NCBI GenBank assembly: GCA_030562195.1
Contig: JAUJPP010000006.1
Coordinates: 1,798,001 to 1,862,000 of the forward strand
Direction: 5' to 3'
Length of the DNA: 64,000 bases
DNA from: Nipponacmea schrenckii
Taxonomy: Eukaryota > Mollusca > Gastropoda > Lottiidae
A program made the translations under genes and the position numbers. How positions within the stretch are numbered: the stretch's first letter is position 1; the number at the start of each line of letters is the position of its first letter. Below, piece after piece: positions 15,205 to 27,172 of the stretch. The notes beneath the pieces were generated by a model. The model worked only from the letters and a program-made list of their open reading frames with translations. It did not search any database and was not told where the DNA came from.

Positions 15205-15536
15205 TTAAAGGAATACTACGTCTTGGAATGAACATAACATTTTAAACTTGGCCAAAAAGAGTATATATTCATCAGTAGATAAACCTGCTGTCTTAAGTAA
15301 CATAACAGAATCCTTATATAATCTGATATATCAAACAAACTGAGTACCGGTAATTATTATAAAAAAAAACATTAATTAAGTGTTTTTCAATAATTACTTA
15401 GTTTTGTGAGTTTCCAGGTTTTACAGGGATTCTGTTACTTTATAACACCAGGTAAGTTCACTGATGAATATATACTCATATTGACCATTCTTGAGAACTT
15501 TATTTTATGTTTATTCTAAGATGCAGTATCCCTTAA
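15205..15536. mobile_element. Foldback MITE, TTAA-flanked (family 1, full copy)
   Basis: It starts 14 bases after the transporter stop codon, so it probably forms part of the 3' UTR. Left end TTAA-AGGAATACTACGTCTT, right end AGATGCAGTATCCC-TTAA. The arms are inverted copies (TATTCATCAGTAGATAAACC against TTCACTGATGAATATATA). It is the same family as 1180-1504. Confidence 0.85.
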
Positions 15537-16695
15537 AACTGGGTTATTTGTTATAGGTTTTAACTAGAAATAGATTTTTTAGGTTTGATTTTCAGTATTC
15601 AGTCACAATGTCTATAAATTATAATTATATTTTCAAATTCTCTGGTTCCTGTTATTCCAGAAAAACTGGACTAAATTCCGATCAGGGATGTTGATTTAAA
15701 ATATTCACAACCGGACATTTTAACACGTTAATAATGATCTACTTATTTTTATGTAGAATGTACAAACTCGGCTGATTTGCATAGAAAATGTCCTAAACAT
15801 CAAAATTGCCGTCAGTCATTTTGTAACTCCAATCAGACATGATTGGCAAATACATGTACAGTTAAATCAACAGCTTTGCTATTTAGCTTTCAAGGTGTGT
15901 AGTTAATCTGCTATTTCTGGAATTACTGGATTCATAGACATAGAAAATCTCTTTGTTTTAGATTTTGTTGTGAAGAAGGCCAATGTTTTATATTTTGTAT
16001 TTAATGAATGCTTTGATATCAAAGTGGTATTTTAAGAAATCTGTTGTAAGAAATTCAGCTTGTTGTCAGTGAAACTTAATAATTGTTTACATCAGATTGG
16101 CTTAAAGGAACAGATTCACTATTGTATGTGGTTGATTTGGGTTTTTAATATAAGCTTATGTTTAATAGTCTTCAGTATGCGAAAATTGTGAAAATCAGAT
16201 AATTCCCTCAAAAAAACACAACTAAGAAAATTACTGTCCATTTCTATAAACATTTATTTTCGTATCACAGTGTCGAGAAATAACAACTGATTGTTTTGAC
16301 TTTTACATGCGAATTATTCTAAAAACACTCGTGGAATTGAAGACTCCTATTTTGACAATGAACTGTTACACTATTACTGATTAGGTAAGCCAAAAATTTC
16401 ACATTTCTGCTACGAAGGTATGATTGGTCAAACAAATTGTGAATCTGTTCCTTTAAAAATTGGATCATTAACTGGGAATTATTCCTTATATTTCTGTAGT
16501 CCCTAATTTTGTTTTTGATTTTTTGTACAATTATATGAGAATATCTCATGACATTTTATGGAATAGAATCTCAACGAAAACTTGTTAGTAGATATTTATA
16601 TATTTTATTATAATTATGGATAATTAACATGATATATAGTATATTTAATATACCCAGACATAAACTAGCAATATGATATCTGAGATTATTTAAAT
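15537..16695. other. Intergenic, AT-rich, nothing recognised
   Basis: No gene, array or element was recognised. It may include the end of the transporter 3' UTR. A minus-strand open frame at 16319-16549 has low-complexity composition and no homology I know. Confidence 0.4.
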
Positions 16696-17116
16696 TACTG
16701 TAAGGCTAGAAATTATAGCGCCAACAAATTAATGCGACATGGGGTATAGAGACTAAAATGCGAGTACAAATTAATGCGATCCGCGATAGATGTCGCATTT
16801 TTTAATATCATAAAAAAGAAAATGGCTCCGGGAAGTATGACAGCTGGTGCTGTATTCACCTCTAATCTTATCAATTAACGGTTCTTTTCATTAAAACTTT
16901 TTTAACGTCATTGATTATTAATCAGCTTCAAATTTATTATCTTAGAGATAATTACCTAATTACTTAATCCTGTCCGGTCTCAATTTAAATACTTAACTCC
17001 ATATAATTCACTTGGAAATATGTATTTAAAAATGCGGATACAAATTAATGCGATCGCCAAAAGGTCGCATTTAACGCATTAATTTCTATCTCAAAATAAT
17101 TTGTAGCCTTACAGTA
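16696..17116. mobile_element. 421-bp non-autonomous DNA element with 13-bp terminal inverted repeats
   Basis: The ends TACTGTAAGGCTA and TAGCCTTACAGTA are exact inverted repeats, and both begin with TA, which could be a TA target duplication. The motif ACAAATTAATGCGA occurs inside at about 16727, 16767 and 17042, with an inverted CGCATTAATTTCTATC near 17080. It has no coding capacity. The superfamily is not determined. Confidence 0.65.
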
Positions 17117-17149
17117 ACTATTAACACAAGGTTGTTTAGTCACTGTACA

Positions 17150-17380
17150 GAGGTTTTCTAATTTTTTTTTTTTTTATTAAGAACACTAATATTATCAATT
17201 TACACTATTCTGATTTTCATCACACATCGATGGTTTCACTAATTTCAAAATGCTTGTATAACTTAGCCCATCTTAATTAGTGACATCATCAAACACTTGG
17301 TTTTAGTGGAATTTTAGAAACCACAGACATCTGATTGAAAATTGATTTGATGGTATTTTAGTCCTTTTCAAGGTACAAGT
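17150..17380. mobile_element. Degraded family 2 foldback element
   Basis: It carries ATCAATTTACACTATTCTG on the left and the inverted ACCACAGACATCTGATTGAA on the right, with GGTTTTAGTGGAATTTTAGA before the right arm as at 4352-4741. The outer ends are not clear. A T run of about 15 lies at 17162-17176. Confidence 0.5.
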
Positions 17381-17590
17381 CTGTTTACTTTAATTGCCAG
17401 TATGTAACAGTAGTTAATGATGTGTTATTTTTTAAATATATCTAGACATTCCTCAATCAATTTTACCTTACGTTTTGATTTAAAATTTGATCATTGTAAC
17501 AGCTGTTCGTATTTTGTTATTTTTTATAATTTGTATAAGTATATTCAACCAACTTCAACTTTTACTTCTGAATTAACTTGCAATAAGCAG

Positions 17591-19030
17591 ATTGAAATTG
17601 AGCTCTATCAGCTGGTAAAGTTAATATTTAGATGACTATTCAGATAGCTGTAATTGAGCTCTATCAGCTGGTAAAGTTAATATTTAGATGACTATACAGA
17701 TAGCCGAAATTGAGCTCTATCAGCTGGTAAAGTTAATATTTAGATGACTATTCAGATAGCTGTAATTGAGCTCTATCAGCTGGTAAAGTTAATATTTAGA
17801 TGACTATACAGATAGCCGAAATTGAGCTCTATCAGCTGGTAAAGTTAATATTTAGATGACTATACAGATAGCTGAAATTGAGCTCTATCAGCTGGTAAAG
17901 TAAATATTTAGATGACTATACAAATAGCCGAAATTGAGCTCTATCAGTTGGTAAAGTAAATATTTAGATGACTATACAGATAGCTGAAATTGAGCTCTAT
18001 CAGCTGATATAGTAAATATTTAGATGACTATACAGATAGCTGAAATTGAGCTCTATCAGTAGGTAAAGTAAATATTTAGATGACTATACAGATAGCTGAA
18101 ATTGAGCTCTATCAGCTGGTAAAGTAAATATTTAGATGACTATACAGATAGCTGAAATTGAGCTCTATCAGCTGGTAAAGTAAATATTTAGATGACTATA
18201 CAGATAGCCTGAAATTGAGCTCTATCAGCTGGTAAAGTTAATATTTAGATGACTATTCAGATAGCTGTAATTGAGCTCTATCAGCTGGTAAAGTTAATAT
18301 TTAGATGACTATACAGATAGCCGAAATTGAGCTCTATCAGCTGGTAAAGTTAATATTTAGATGACTATACAGATAGCTGAAATTGAGCTCTATCAGCTGG
18401 TAAAGTAAATATTTAGATGACTATACAGATAGCTGAAATTGAGCTCTATCAGCTGGTAAAGTTAATATTTAGATGACTATACAGATAGCTGAAATTGAGC
18501 TCTATCAGCTGGTAAAGTAAATATTTAGATGACTATACAGATAGCTGAAATTGAGCTCTATCAGCTGGTAAAGTAAATATTTAGATGACTATACAGATAG
18601 CTGAAATTGAGCTCTATCAGCTGGTAAAGTAAATATTTAGATGACTATTCAGATAGCTGAAATTGAGCTCTATCAGCTGGTAAAGTAAATATTTAGATGA
18701 CTATACAGATAGCTGAAATTGAGCTCTATCAGCTGGTAAAGTAAATATTTAGATGACTATACAGATAGCTGAAATTGAGCTCTATCAGCTGGTAAAGTAA
18801 ATATTTAGATGACTATTCAGATAGCTGAAATTGAGCTCTATCAGCTGGTAAAGTAAATATTTAGATGACTATACAGATAGCTGAAATTGAGCTCTATCAG
18901 CTGGTAAAGTAAATATTTAGATGACTATACAGATAGCTGAAATTGAGCTCTATCAGCTGGTAAAGTTAATATTTAGATGACTATACAGATAGCTGAAATT
19001 GAGCTCTATCAGCTGGTAAAGTAAATATTT
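17591..19030. repeat. 56-bp tandem array, about 25 copies
   Basis: The unit contains ATTGAGCTCTATCAGCTGGT and AATATTTAGATGACTATACA. Variant positions (TTCAG/TACAG, TGTAATT/CCGAAATT, GTTAAT/GTAAAT) occur in a repeated order: the pattern near 17640-17870 recurs at about 18210-18400, pointing to block duplication within the array. Confidence 0.95.
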
Positions 19031-20285
19031 TGTGCATGAAGTATTTAATATTTGTCTGTTGTTTGTGAACTCTGATGAATCTAAAACTATTTATGCTGAT
19101 TATTATTGCTAGATGTGTTCTATTGTGGGCTTCGAAAATTGAATCCCCATAAAAAATAATGATTTAACAATTTTATTAGTGGTATAGTGCTATAACCAAG
19201 TTATATTTTTTAAAGATATATTTTTTATGGAATATAGATAAAGATACTAGCCTAGGTTGGAAGGGTTTTGTCAGGTTGATGAAAGAACTATGGATCATAT
19301 TCACAATGTCAAGCTATTATGAACTTATATGAACTCATACTTATACCTTGACTGCAAAAGCTAATCAATCAGTTACATTTACAAATTTCTGTGACAAATA
19401 ATGATGACTATTGTAGTCAAGGTATAAGATGAAGCTTGTTATAACTTGACATTGTAAAGATGTGATACCAGAAAGATGTTTGTAAAAGCTGTAGCCTACA
19501 TTGTAAAAAGGTGACTATTACAGTGGAGGTTGAAGTTTATAATAAGTTGATCTTGGGAAACCCAGTGGTTAGGGAGTTTGATTGTTGGATCTGGAGGTGA
19601 TTGGTTACCATGACATCTAATCACCTGAACAGTGTACAATCCAACATGGTAACAGACTGTGCTATCCCACTGTTAGTAAATCTACCTGACAAGATGGTAC
19701 TACAACCACAGCCTGGTGTCTCAGATTATACAGCTTATATAGATTTTACCTGTTATTAAGGTAAATTATTGGTATTAGGAAGGGATATATTTCACACAAT
19801 CTACCCTAGAGGCAGTTTAATTCCATTTCAGGTTATGTTGATTTTGGACAAGAGAGAGGGTCGAAGCGAACATCAAGTTGACACTCTGCTCCTTCAGCTC
19901 TCTTTTTTAACAATACAATTGTACTTAATCAAACTATTGCTTAAAATAATGTTACAAAATCCAAAATATTAATGAATATTTCATTGTCTGTTGGTTTAAA
20001 TAACAAAGGAAATATAATAACGTTATTCCAGATTGATCAATCACAAAATTAAATTCACAATTTTGTATTTTTTTGTATCCAATCAGATTACTGTATTTAT
20101 TCAAATCTAGATTTTATCTTAAGTTTAAGTTTTTGAGAATAAGGCCCCAGGACTGGATAAATAGAATAGTATATTTGTGTTCCCTAATGCTTCCAAAAAA
20201 TATGGGCAAGTTATATTTAAGTTAGTAGATTGTTTATATATAGTGCTGTGCATACTTTTACTTTTTATATATATATTAGAGACAA
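19031..20285. other. Intergenic; one dispersed-repeat fragment
   Basis: No gene. About 20030-20160 is a dispersed repeat (GTATCCAATCAGATTACTGT, then AAGTTTTTGAGAATAAGGCC). Its end is the reverse complement of the 54-bp unit amplified at 30085-31322. An open frame at 19769-19972 is not recognised. Confidence 0.45.
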
Positions 20286-20590
20286 ATATTGCTCTATTTA
20301 CACCATCCCCATATATAACACTTCTGTTTTTGTAGGAATAGTATTTGCTAGAGTGTTATATGTGTAGGATTAATTATTGTCTCAATTTACACCATTCCCA
20401 TATACCATATTGAATGGTATTGCTAGAGTGTTAAATGTGTAGGATTAATTATTGTCTCAATTTACACCATCCCCATATACCATATTGAATGGTATTGCTA
20501 GAGTGTTATATGTGTAGGATTAATTATTGTCTCTATTTACACCATTCCCATATACCATATTGAATGGTATTGCTAGAGTGTAGTATGTAT
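20286..20590. repeat. 75-bp tandem array, about 4 copies
   Basis: The unit contains TAGAGTGTTATATGTGTAGG, ATTAATTATTGTCTC and CACCATTCCCATATACCATA. The first copy is more divergent. Confidence 0.85.
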
Positions 20591-21184
20591 AAGTTAATTC
20601 TGATCTGGTTATTGGAATATTGTCTGTGATTACAGGAACCACAGAGACCAGGTAAACAATAGAATGGTGTCAATCTTTGTGTTCAAACCACACCCCCATA
20701 GTCATACACCCATCCCCATTCGTCATACTTCCTGGAAGCCGTAAAAAAATTGAGGAAAAATTACATATTCATAGCTAAATATTGCAATATTTCAACCTGT
20801 CAGTAATGCAGGTCATCAGTACTGGAAAACTTCATGTCAAACATATCATTATATAGAATTTAAATTCAAGTGATCAATATCATAATATAATGTTTGTTTC
20901 TGCCAACAGGTTTTACGCTTGTATAAGTTTAATGGCTTTGTTATTTTATTGTTATTATATATTATATTACATTGCATTATTATATTATATATTATACAGC
21001 TTCTGTAATCATACCATAGAGGGAAATAAATAAACTTTACATTTCATAAATATGTCAACTTTTTTATTCTCATTAAATTACAGTCAAATACCAGCTCAGA
21101 ATGCTTGAATGTTGTTACAGATCACAGATATCCCTTTCCTCGGGGACAGATAAACTAGAGCTAAAGGGGGCCAGGGTGGTAAAG
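20591..21184. other. Intergenic, AT-rich, nothing recognised
   Basis: No gene or clear repeat. It includes TATATTATATTA low-complexity sequence at about 20955-21000. Confidence 0.4.
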
Positions 21185-21720
21185 GGATATTCTCCTATAG
21201 AATCACTGGCCTAGGTTACAAGTACATGTATTAGGTGTTATAAGAGATATTCTCATATAGAAGCACTGGTCTATGTCACAAGTATTATGGTTTATAAGAA
21301 GAGATCTCCCCTATAGAAGCACTGGTCTAGGTCACAAGTATTAGGTGTTAAAAAAGATACTTTTCCTATAAAAAAGGTCACAAGTATTAGGTGTTATAAG
21401 AGATACTCTCCTATAGAAGCACTGGTCTAGGTCACAAGTATTAGGTGTTATAAAAGATACTCTCCTATAGAAGTACTGGTCAAGGTCACAAGTATTAGGT
21501 GTTATAAAAAAGATACTCTTCCTAGAAACACTGGCCTAGGTCACAAGTATAAGGTGCTGTAAGAGATACTCTCCTATAGAAGCGCTGGTCTAGGTTACAA
21601 GTATTAGATGTTATAAGAGATACTCTCCTATAGAAGCACTGGTCTAGGTTACAAGTATTAGGTGTTATAAGAGATACTCTCCTATAGAAGCACTGGCTAA
21701 GGTCACAAGTATTAGAGACA
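21185..21720. repeat. 54-bp tandem array, about 10 copies (family shared with 51446-51815)
   Basis: The unit contains GATACTCTCCTATAGAAGCA, CTGGTCTAGGTCACAAGTAT and TAGGTGTTATAA. The same unit occurs as an array in the opposite orientation at 51446-51815. Single related pieces (AAAAGCACTGGTCTAGGTC) occur at about 22010 and 28890. Confidence 0.92.
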
Positions 21721-22421
21721 GTATATATTTTAAATTAGAAGCACTGCCTACATGGAGTCATATTCTAGAAGGTGGTCCTGTTTCTATTTTTTTTAGTGTG
21801 CTCTAATTGTGCCACAACTTGAACAAGTGACTCTTTCAGAACACAATAGGTTATAATGGTAGTCTGAGATTGACCATAGAGTTATATTTTACTCTAGGGG
21901 ATTAATTAGTCCGAAACTTGCTGAATCTATTCTCACCCAGTGATATCTATCGGATAGATATGGCTGGGAGACCCAGCTAATGTTAGATAGTGATGAAAAC
22001 ATAGTCTCATAAAAGCACTGGTCTAGGTCACACAGTAAAGATTTTGAGGCTGGGGTTTGGCCAATAAATAGCTAGTCTTCAAATATTTATCTAAAATCAG
22101 TTTTTACAAGTAATAATATTAGCCCAAGGCTATTTATCACCAACTTAAAAGGTATTATAATTTATAATATCTTTATTTTAAATGGTTCAAATAGCAAGTT
22201 AACTGCTTGAATTGATATCTTAAGGGGTTTAATACAATTATTGTTGGACAATCTCGACTATAAAATAGACTGTATTATCAAGTCTTATTTTCAAAGCAAT
22301 CAATGTAGGACTTGTTAATCATTACGATCTATTTAAGATTGTCAAGTCTTATTTGCATGTGTAAATTTCATGTTGATTAATCTAGACTATCAATATAGAC
22401 GAGATTATCCAGTCTTTTTTA
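21721..22421. other. Intergenic upstream of Arf gene 2
   Basis: No gene. A single diverged relative of the 54-bp unit lies near 21990-22035. Several pieces contain the motif AGACTGTATTATCAAGTCTT or similar (about 22265-22430), which look like short inverted-repeat remnants. Confidence 0.4.
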
Positions 22422-22537
22422 TGACGTCATTATTTCCAACCTGTCAATTATCAGCTGTTTATTTCTATTTATAGCTGAACCACGTGTAGATCTGTCAAAC
22501 ATCAAACATGACATGGCAGGGTTGGGGAATATATAAG
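22422..22537 (+). promoter_or_regulatory. Putative promoter of Arf gene 2: CRE-like site and TATA box
   Basis: TGACGTCA lies at 22422-22429 and TATATAAG at 22530-22537, about 250 bases before the start codon. The same two elements, same order, occur upstream of Arf gene 1. Read directly; function inferred. Confidence 0.5.
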
Positions 22538-22788
22538 ACCAGGACATGGAGAACTGGCCAGTTATTCCTCAAACATTATTGTGGAGAGTATATACTAGGA
22601 GAGCTAAAGACAAGTTAGAAAAGATTCATTCAAAGAATTGACAATTTGGACTCAAATCTGTAAGAGACAGTGAATTCGATTAACTGATTGAAAAAGACAA
22701 ATTGATTGATTTTTTTCATCAGAAAGTGATTTTTAAGCTAGTATTTTAGATATAATTTATATCCAGTAATTTGAGTTGTGGGAAGAAA

Positions 22789-22882
22789 ATGGGAATATTT
22801 TTATCTAGAATATTTGAGGCCCTGTCTGCCTTTACAGCTGATAAACCTTCCAGAATTTTAATGCTAGGTTTGGATGCTGCAG
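22789..22882 (+). CDS. Arf gene 2, exon 1
   Basis: Encodes [20 protein letters not shown] to GLDAA. Donor GCAG|GTATGT lies inside the P-loop codon, the same site and phase as Arf gene 1. One codon longer than the paralogue's exon 1. Confidence 0.9.
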
Positions 22883-25800
22883 GTATGTTTTTAAAATTTT
22901 CTTCTTTTCAAAAATGTATTTTTTGTCGGTCAAATTATCATTTTCTTAGGACTCGATTTGGTTTAAGATTGAAAATTTAATTCCTGTTGGTATTTAGTAG
23001 TGTAGAAGAGTAGGATGTAAAACTCCATTCATTTAATTTCTATTACAAACAGTTAATCTTTATGGTGCAGAAGAGTAGGAATTAAAACTCCATTCATTTC
23101 ATGTTATTTTTCTTACTCAATCTGATATTTGTTTGGACTGAATTGTCATGGATCTTAAAATTCAAAAATACATCTTCTGTTTGTATATTCCAGGTAAAAC
23201 AACTGTTTTATATAAGTTGAAACTAAATGAAACAGTGAGTACTATACCTACTATAGGTTTTAATGTAGAAACAGTCAGTCCAGTGAAAGGGGTCAGTTTT
23301 ACTGTTTGGGATGTCGGAGGTCAGGAGAAAATAAGACAATTATGGAGACACTACTATGCCAATGCACACGGTAAATATTTCTATATAAGTTTGATTTTAA
23401 ACGAATAAAAATCTTATATAGATGTAACCTTAATTTAGGTTTACCATATCGGATTATATATGGATTCTGTTATGTTATTTATGACAGCAGGTTTATCTAC
23501 TGATGAATATATACTCTTATTGACCAAGTTTTAAATTTTAATGTTTTGTTAGATTTATCAGAGTATATATGGATTCTGTTATGTTATTTATGGCAGTAGG
23601 TATATTTACTGATGAATATATACTCTTATTGACCAAGTTTTAAATTTTAATGTTTTGTTTGATTTATCAGATTATATAAGGATTCTGTTATGTTATTTAT
23701 GACAGCAGGTATATCTACTGATGAATATATACTCTTATTGACCAAGTTTAAAATTTTAATGTTTTGTTTGATTTATCAGATTATATAAGGATTCTGTTAT
23801 GTTATTTATGACAGCAGGTATATCTACTGATGAATATATACTCTTATTGACCAAGTTTTAAATTTTAATGTTTTGTTTGATTTATCAGATTATATCAGGA
23901 TTCTGTTATGTTATTTATGACAGCAGGTATATCTACTGATGAAAATATACTCTTATTGACCAAGTTTTAAATTTTAATGTTTTGTTTGATTTATCAGATT
24001 ATATAAGGATTGTGTTATGTTATTTATGACAGCAGGTTTATCTACTGATGAATATATACTCTTATTGACCAAGTTTAAAATTTTAATGTTTTGTTTGATT
24101 TATCAGATTATATAAGGATTCTGTTATGTTATTTATGACAGCAGGTTTATCTACTGATGAATATATACTCTTATTGACCAAGTTTAAAATTTTAATGTTT
24201 TGTTTGATTTATCAGATTATATAAGGATTGTGTTATGTTATTTATGACAGCAGGTTTATCTACTGATGAATATATGCTCTTATTGACCAAGTTTTAAATT
24301 TTAATGTTTTGTTTGATTTATCAGAGTATATATGGATTCTGTTATGTTATTTATGACAGCAGGTATATCTACTGATGAATATATACTCTTATTGGCCAAG
24401 TTTTAAATTTTAATGTTTTGTTTGATTTATCAGATTATATAAAGATTCTGTTATGTTATTTATGGCAGCAGGTATATCTACTGATGAATATATGCTCTTA
24501 TTGACCAAGTTTAAAATTTTAATGTTTTGTTTGATTTATCAGATTATATAAGGATTCTGTTATGTTATTTATGGCAGCAGGTTTATCTACTGATAAATAT
24601 ATACTCTTATTGACCAAGTTTAAAATTTTAATGTTTTGTTTGATTTATCAGATTATATAAGGATTCTGTTATGTTATTTATGACAGCAGGTTTATCTACT
24701 GATGAATATATACTCTTATTGACCAAGTTTTAAATTTTAATGTTTTGTTTGATTTATCAGAGTATATATGGATTCTGTTATGTTATTTATGACAGCAGGT
24801 ATATCTACTGATGTATATATAATCTTATTGACCAAGTTTTAAATTTTAATGTTTTGTTTGATTTATCAGATTATATAAGGATTCTGTTTTGTTATTTATG
24901 ACAGCAGGTTTATCTACTGATGAATATATACTCTTATTGACCAAGTTTAAAATTTTAATGTTTTGTTTGATTTATCGGATTATATAAGGATTCTATGATG
25001 TTATTTATGACAGCAGGTTTATCTACTGATGAATATATACTGTTATTGGCCAAGTTTAAAATTTTAATGTTTTGTTTGATTTATCAGATTATATATGGAT
25101 TCTGTTTTGTTATTTATGACAGCAGGTTTATCTACTGATGAATATATACTCTTATTGACCAAGTTTAAAATTTTAATGTTTTGTTTGATTTATCAGATTA
25201 TATAAGGATTGTGTTATGTTATTTATGACAGCAGGTTTATCTACTGATGAATATATACTCTTATTGACCAAGTTTAAAATTTTAATGTTTTGTTTGATTT
25301 ATCAGATTATATAAGGATTCTGTTATGTTATTTATGACAGCAGGTATATCTACTGATGAATATATACTCTTATTGGCCAAGTTTAAAATTTTATGTTCAT
25401 TCTAAGACGCAGTATTACTTTAATGCCATGTAAATATTTGATAATTTGATCTAGATGAGATATTGTTTTTTTTATTTTTATTGTTATTATTATTATTATT
25501 ATTAGATATTGTTATTATTATTAATTATTATTATTATTATTATTACAGGGTTAATATATGTAGTAGATAGTGCTGATAAAACCAGGATGGTAGAAGCTAA
25601 AGAAGAGTTAAATAATATCTGTAAATATCCTGATATGGCAGGAGTACCTGTTATTATATTGGCAAATAAACAAGATTTACCTGGTAAGCCTTTCTTTCTT
25701 CTACAATGAGCTTCATTAAAATATTATCATGGCCATACTAAGGTCTGCTTTTTTTATGAACCCAGTTTTCCCCTGTCAGTGATGCAGAGGGACTGACATG

Positions 25801-26277
25801 CAGAGAGCATCAAGTCATTCGTATGGGACAATAAACCAAGACTATGCTACGGTGTGCTATGCTACAGGCTCAGATCCCTCGACAGTTGGAAATCACAAAA
25901 AGAGAAGGTTAATGCCGCTGTCCTGGCTAAATGTCCCTCACTGCACACTGCATGGTATGACTGGGATGTAAAGCTCCTTTTCAGTTTATTTTACTTCGTG
26001 TTTTTTTTGACAGGATTTTTCAATTTACCGTAATCACCTTTCATCCACTGAGCTTATCAACACTAGTTAAAACTGTATAGAACAATGGAATATTTTGTTT
26101 TATCTTATAATTTCAGGTGCATTAAAAACCTCAGAAGTAGCAGACAGATTAGGGATGGCATCATTCCGTGATAGAAAATGGTATATTCAGGGAGCATGTG
26201 CTAAAACAGGGGAAGGAATTTACGAATCTATGACGGAAATGGCACGACTGGTCAAACAGTTCCAAAACTCCAGATGA
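22789..26277 (+). CDS. Arf-family small GTPase, four exons (Arf gene 2)
   Basis: Exons 22789-22882, 23194-23370, 25549-25683 and 26117-26277 (94+177+135+161 nt) join in frame to 188 residues. Motifs: Gly2 (myristoylation), P-loop GLDAAGKT (27-34), IPTIGFN with switch I Thr, WDVGGQ with the catalytic Gln, NKQD (130-133) and CAKTG (163-167). The three introns sit at the same codons and phases as in Arf gene 1, and both share the unusual ETVSPVKGV stretch between the switches, so the two are gene duplicates. The amphipathic N-terminus ([14 protein letters not shown]) fits membrane insertion on GTP loading. Role by family: recruitment of effectors to membranes in traffic; the specific step is unknown. 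A frame also opens upstream of 22789, but that ATG alone gives Gly2. Intron 2 is almost wholly satellite. Confidence 0.93.
22985..23110. repeat. Two tandem fragments of the dispersed SINE-like repeat end in Arf gene 2 intron 1
   Basis: GTGTAGAAGAGTAGGATGTA-AAACTCCATTCATTT (about 23000-23040) and GGTGCAGAAGAGTAGGAATT-AAAACTCCATTCATTTC (about 23063-23100). Same terminal motif as at 13500, 58380 and 62150. Confidence 0.6.
23194..23370 (+). CDS. Arf gene 2, exon 2
   Basis: Acceptor ATTCCAG|GT and donor CACG|GTAAAT. Encodes [10 protein letters not shown], switch [10 protein letters not shown] and switch [19 protein letters not shown]. 177 nt as in the paralogue. Confidence 0.92.
23440..25423. repeat. 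109-bp satellite array, about 18 copies, from a family 1 MITE arm (Arf gene 2 intron 2)
   Basis: The unit contains GATTCTGTTATGTTATTTAT, GACAGCAGGTTTATCTACTG and AATATATACTCTTATTGACC. This is the inner part of the right arm of the TTAA foldback element seen complete at 15205-15536. The last copy alone runs into the outer end of that element (TTCTAAGACGCAGTATTACT-TTAA at 25423). The array fills about 90% of the 2,178-base intron. Confidence 0.93.
25482..25545. repeat. TTA trinucleotide microsatellite just before exon 3 acceptor
   Basis: Interrupted TTA/ATT runs abut the acceptor TATTACAG at 25541-25548, so the tract before the splice site is AT-rich rather than a typical pyrimidine tract. Confidence 0.85.
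25549..25683 (+). CDS. Arf gene 2, exon 3
   Basis: Acceptor TTACAG|GG and donor CCTG|GTAAGC. Encodes [20 protein letters not shown] through NKQDLP. 135 nt as in the paralogue. Confidence 0.92.
25790..26010. repeat. Dispersed SINE-like repeat copy in Arf gene 2 intron 3
   Basis: Carries GGGACAATAAACCAAGA, GATCCCTCGACAGTTGGAAA, AAGAGAAGGTTAATGCCGCT, CACTGCACACTGC and GATGTAAAGCTCC. These are the same blocks, in the same order, as at 49530-50890 and 61840-62170. Confidence 0.65.
26117..26277 (+). CDS. Arf gene 2, exon 4
   Basis: Acceptor AATTTCAG|GT. Encodes [12 protein letters not shown] through CAKTGEG to the C-terminus QFQNSR. Stop TGA at 26275-26277. Confidence 0.9.
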
Positions 26278-26404
26278 AAACCTTGTAAATTATTTTGACT
26301 TCTAGAGATATTGGAATGGAGAGTTTAAAAAGTGATATGGGTGTACTGACTCTGTCACAGTGGGTGGTTAAAGAAAACAGGACAATATGGAATAAGCCCA
26401 GTTC

Positions 26405-27172
26405 TTGAAGGAATACTGCGTCTTAAAATGAACATAAAAATTTAAACTTGGTCAATAAGAGTATATATTCATCAGTAGATATACCTGCTGTCATAAATAA
26501 CATAACAGAATCTTTATATAATCTGATAAATCAAACAAAACATTAAAATTTTAAACTTGGTCAATAAGAGTATATATTCATCAGTAGATATACCTGCTGT
26601 CATAAATAACATAACAGAATCTTTATATAATCTGATAAATCAAACAAAACATTAAAATTTTAAACTTGGTCAATAAGAGTATATATTCATCAGTAGATAT
26701 ACCTGCTGTCATAAATAACATAACAGAATCCTTATATAATCTGATAAATCAAACAAAACATTAAAATTTTAAACTTGGTCAATAAGAGTATATATTCATC
26801 AGTAGATATACCTGCTGTATAAATAACATAACAGAATCTTATATAATCTGATAAATCAAACAAAACATTAAAATTTTAAACTTGGTCAATAAGAGTATAT
26901 ATCATCAGAGATATACCTGCTGTCATAAATAACATATCAGAATCTTTATAAATCTGATAATCAAACAAAACATAAATTTTAAACTTGGTCAATAAGAGTA
27001 TATATTCATCAGAAGATATACCTGCTGTCATAAATAACATAACAAATCTTATATAATCTGATAAATCAACAAAACATTAAAATTTTAAACTTGGTCAATA
27101 AGAGTATATTTCATCAGTAGATATACCTGCTGTCATAAATAACATAACACAGATCTTATATAATCTGATATG
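26405..27172. repeat. 109-bp satellite array, about 7 copies, from the opposite MITE arm
   Basis: It is the reverse complement of the array at 23440-25423. The first copy carries the outer element end (TTGAAGGAATACTGCGTCTT) and later copies only the inner part (AAACTTGGTCAATAAGAGTA, ACATAACAGAATC). Copies late in the array have many one-base losses. It begins about 130 bases after the Arf gene 2 stop and may be transcribed in its 3' UTR. Confidence 0.92.
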
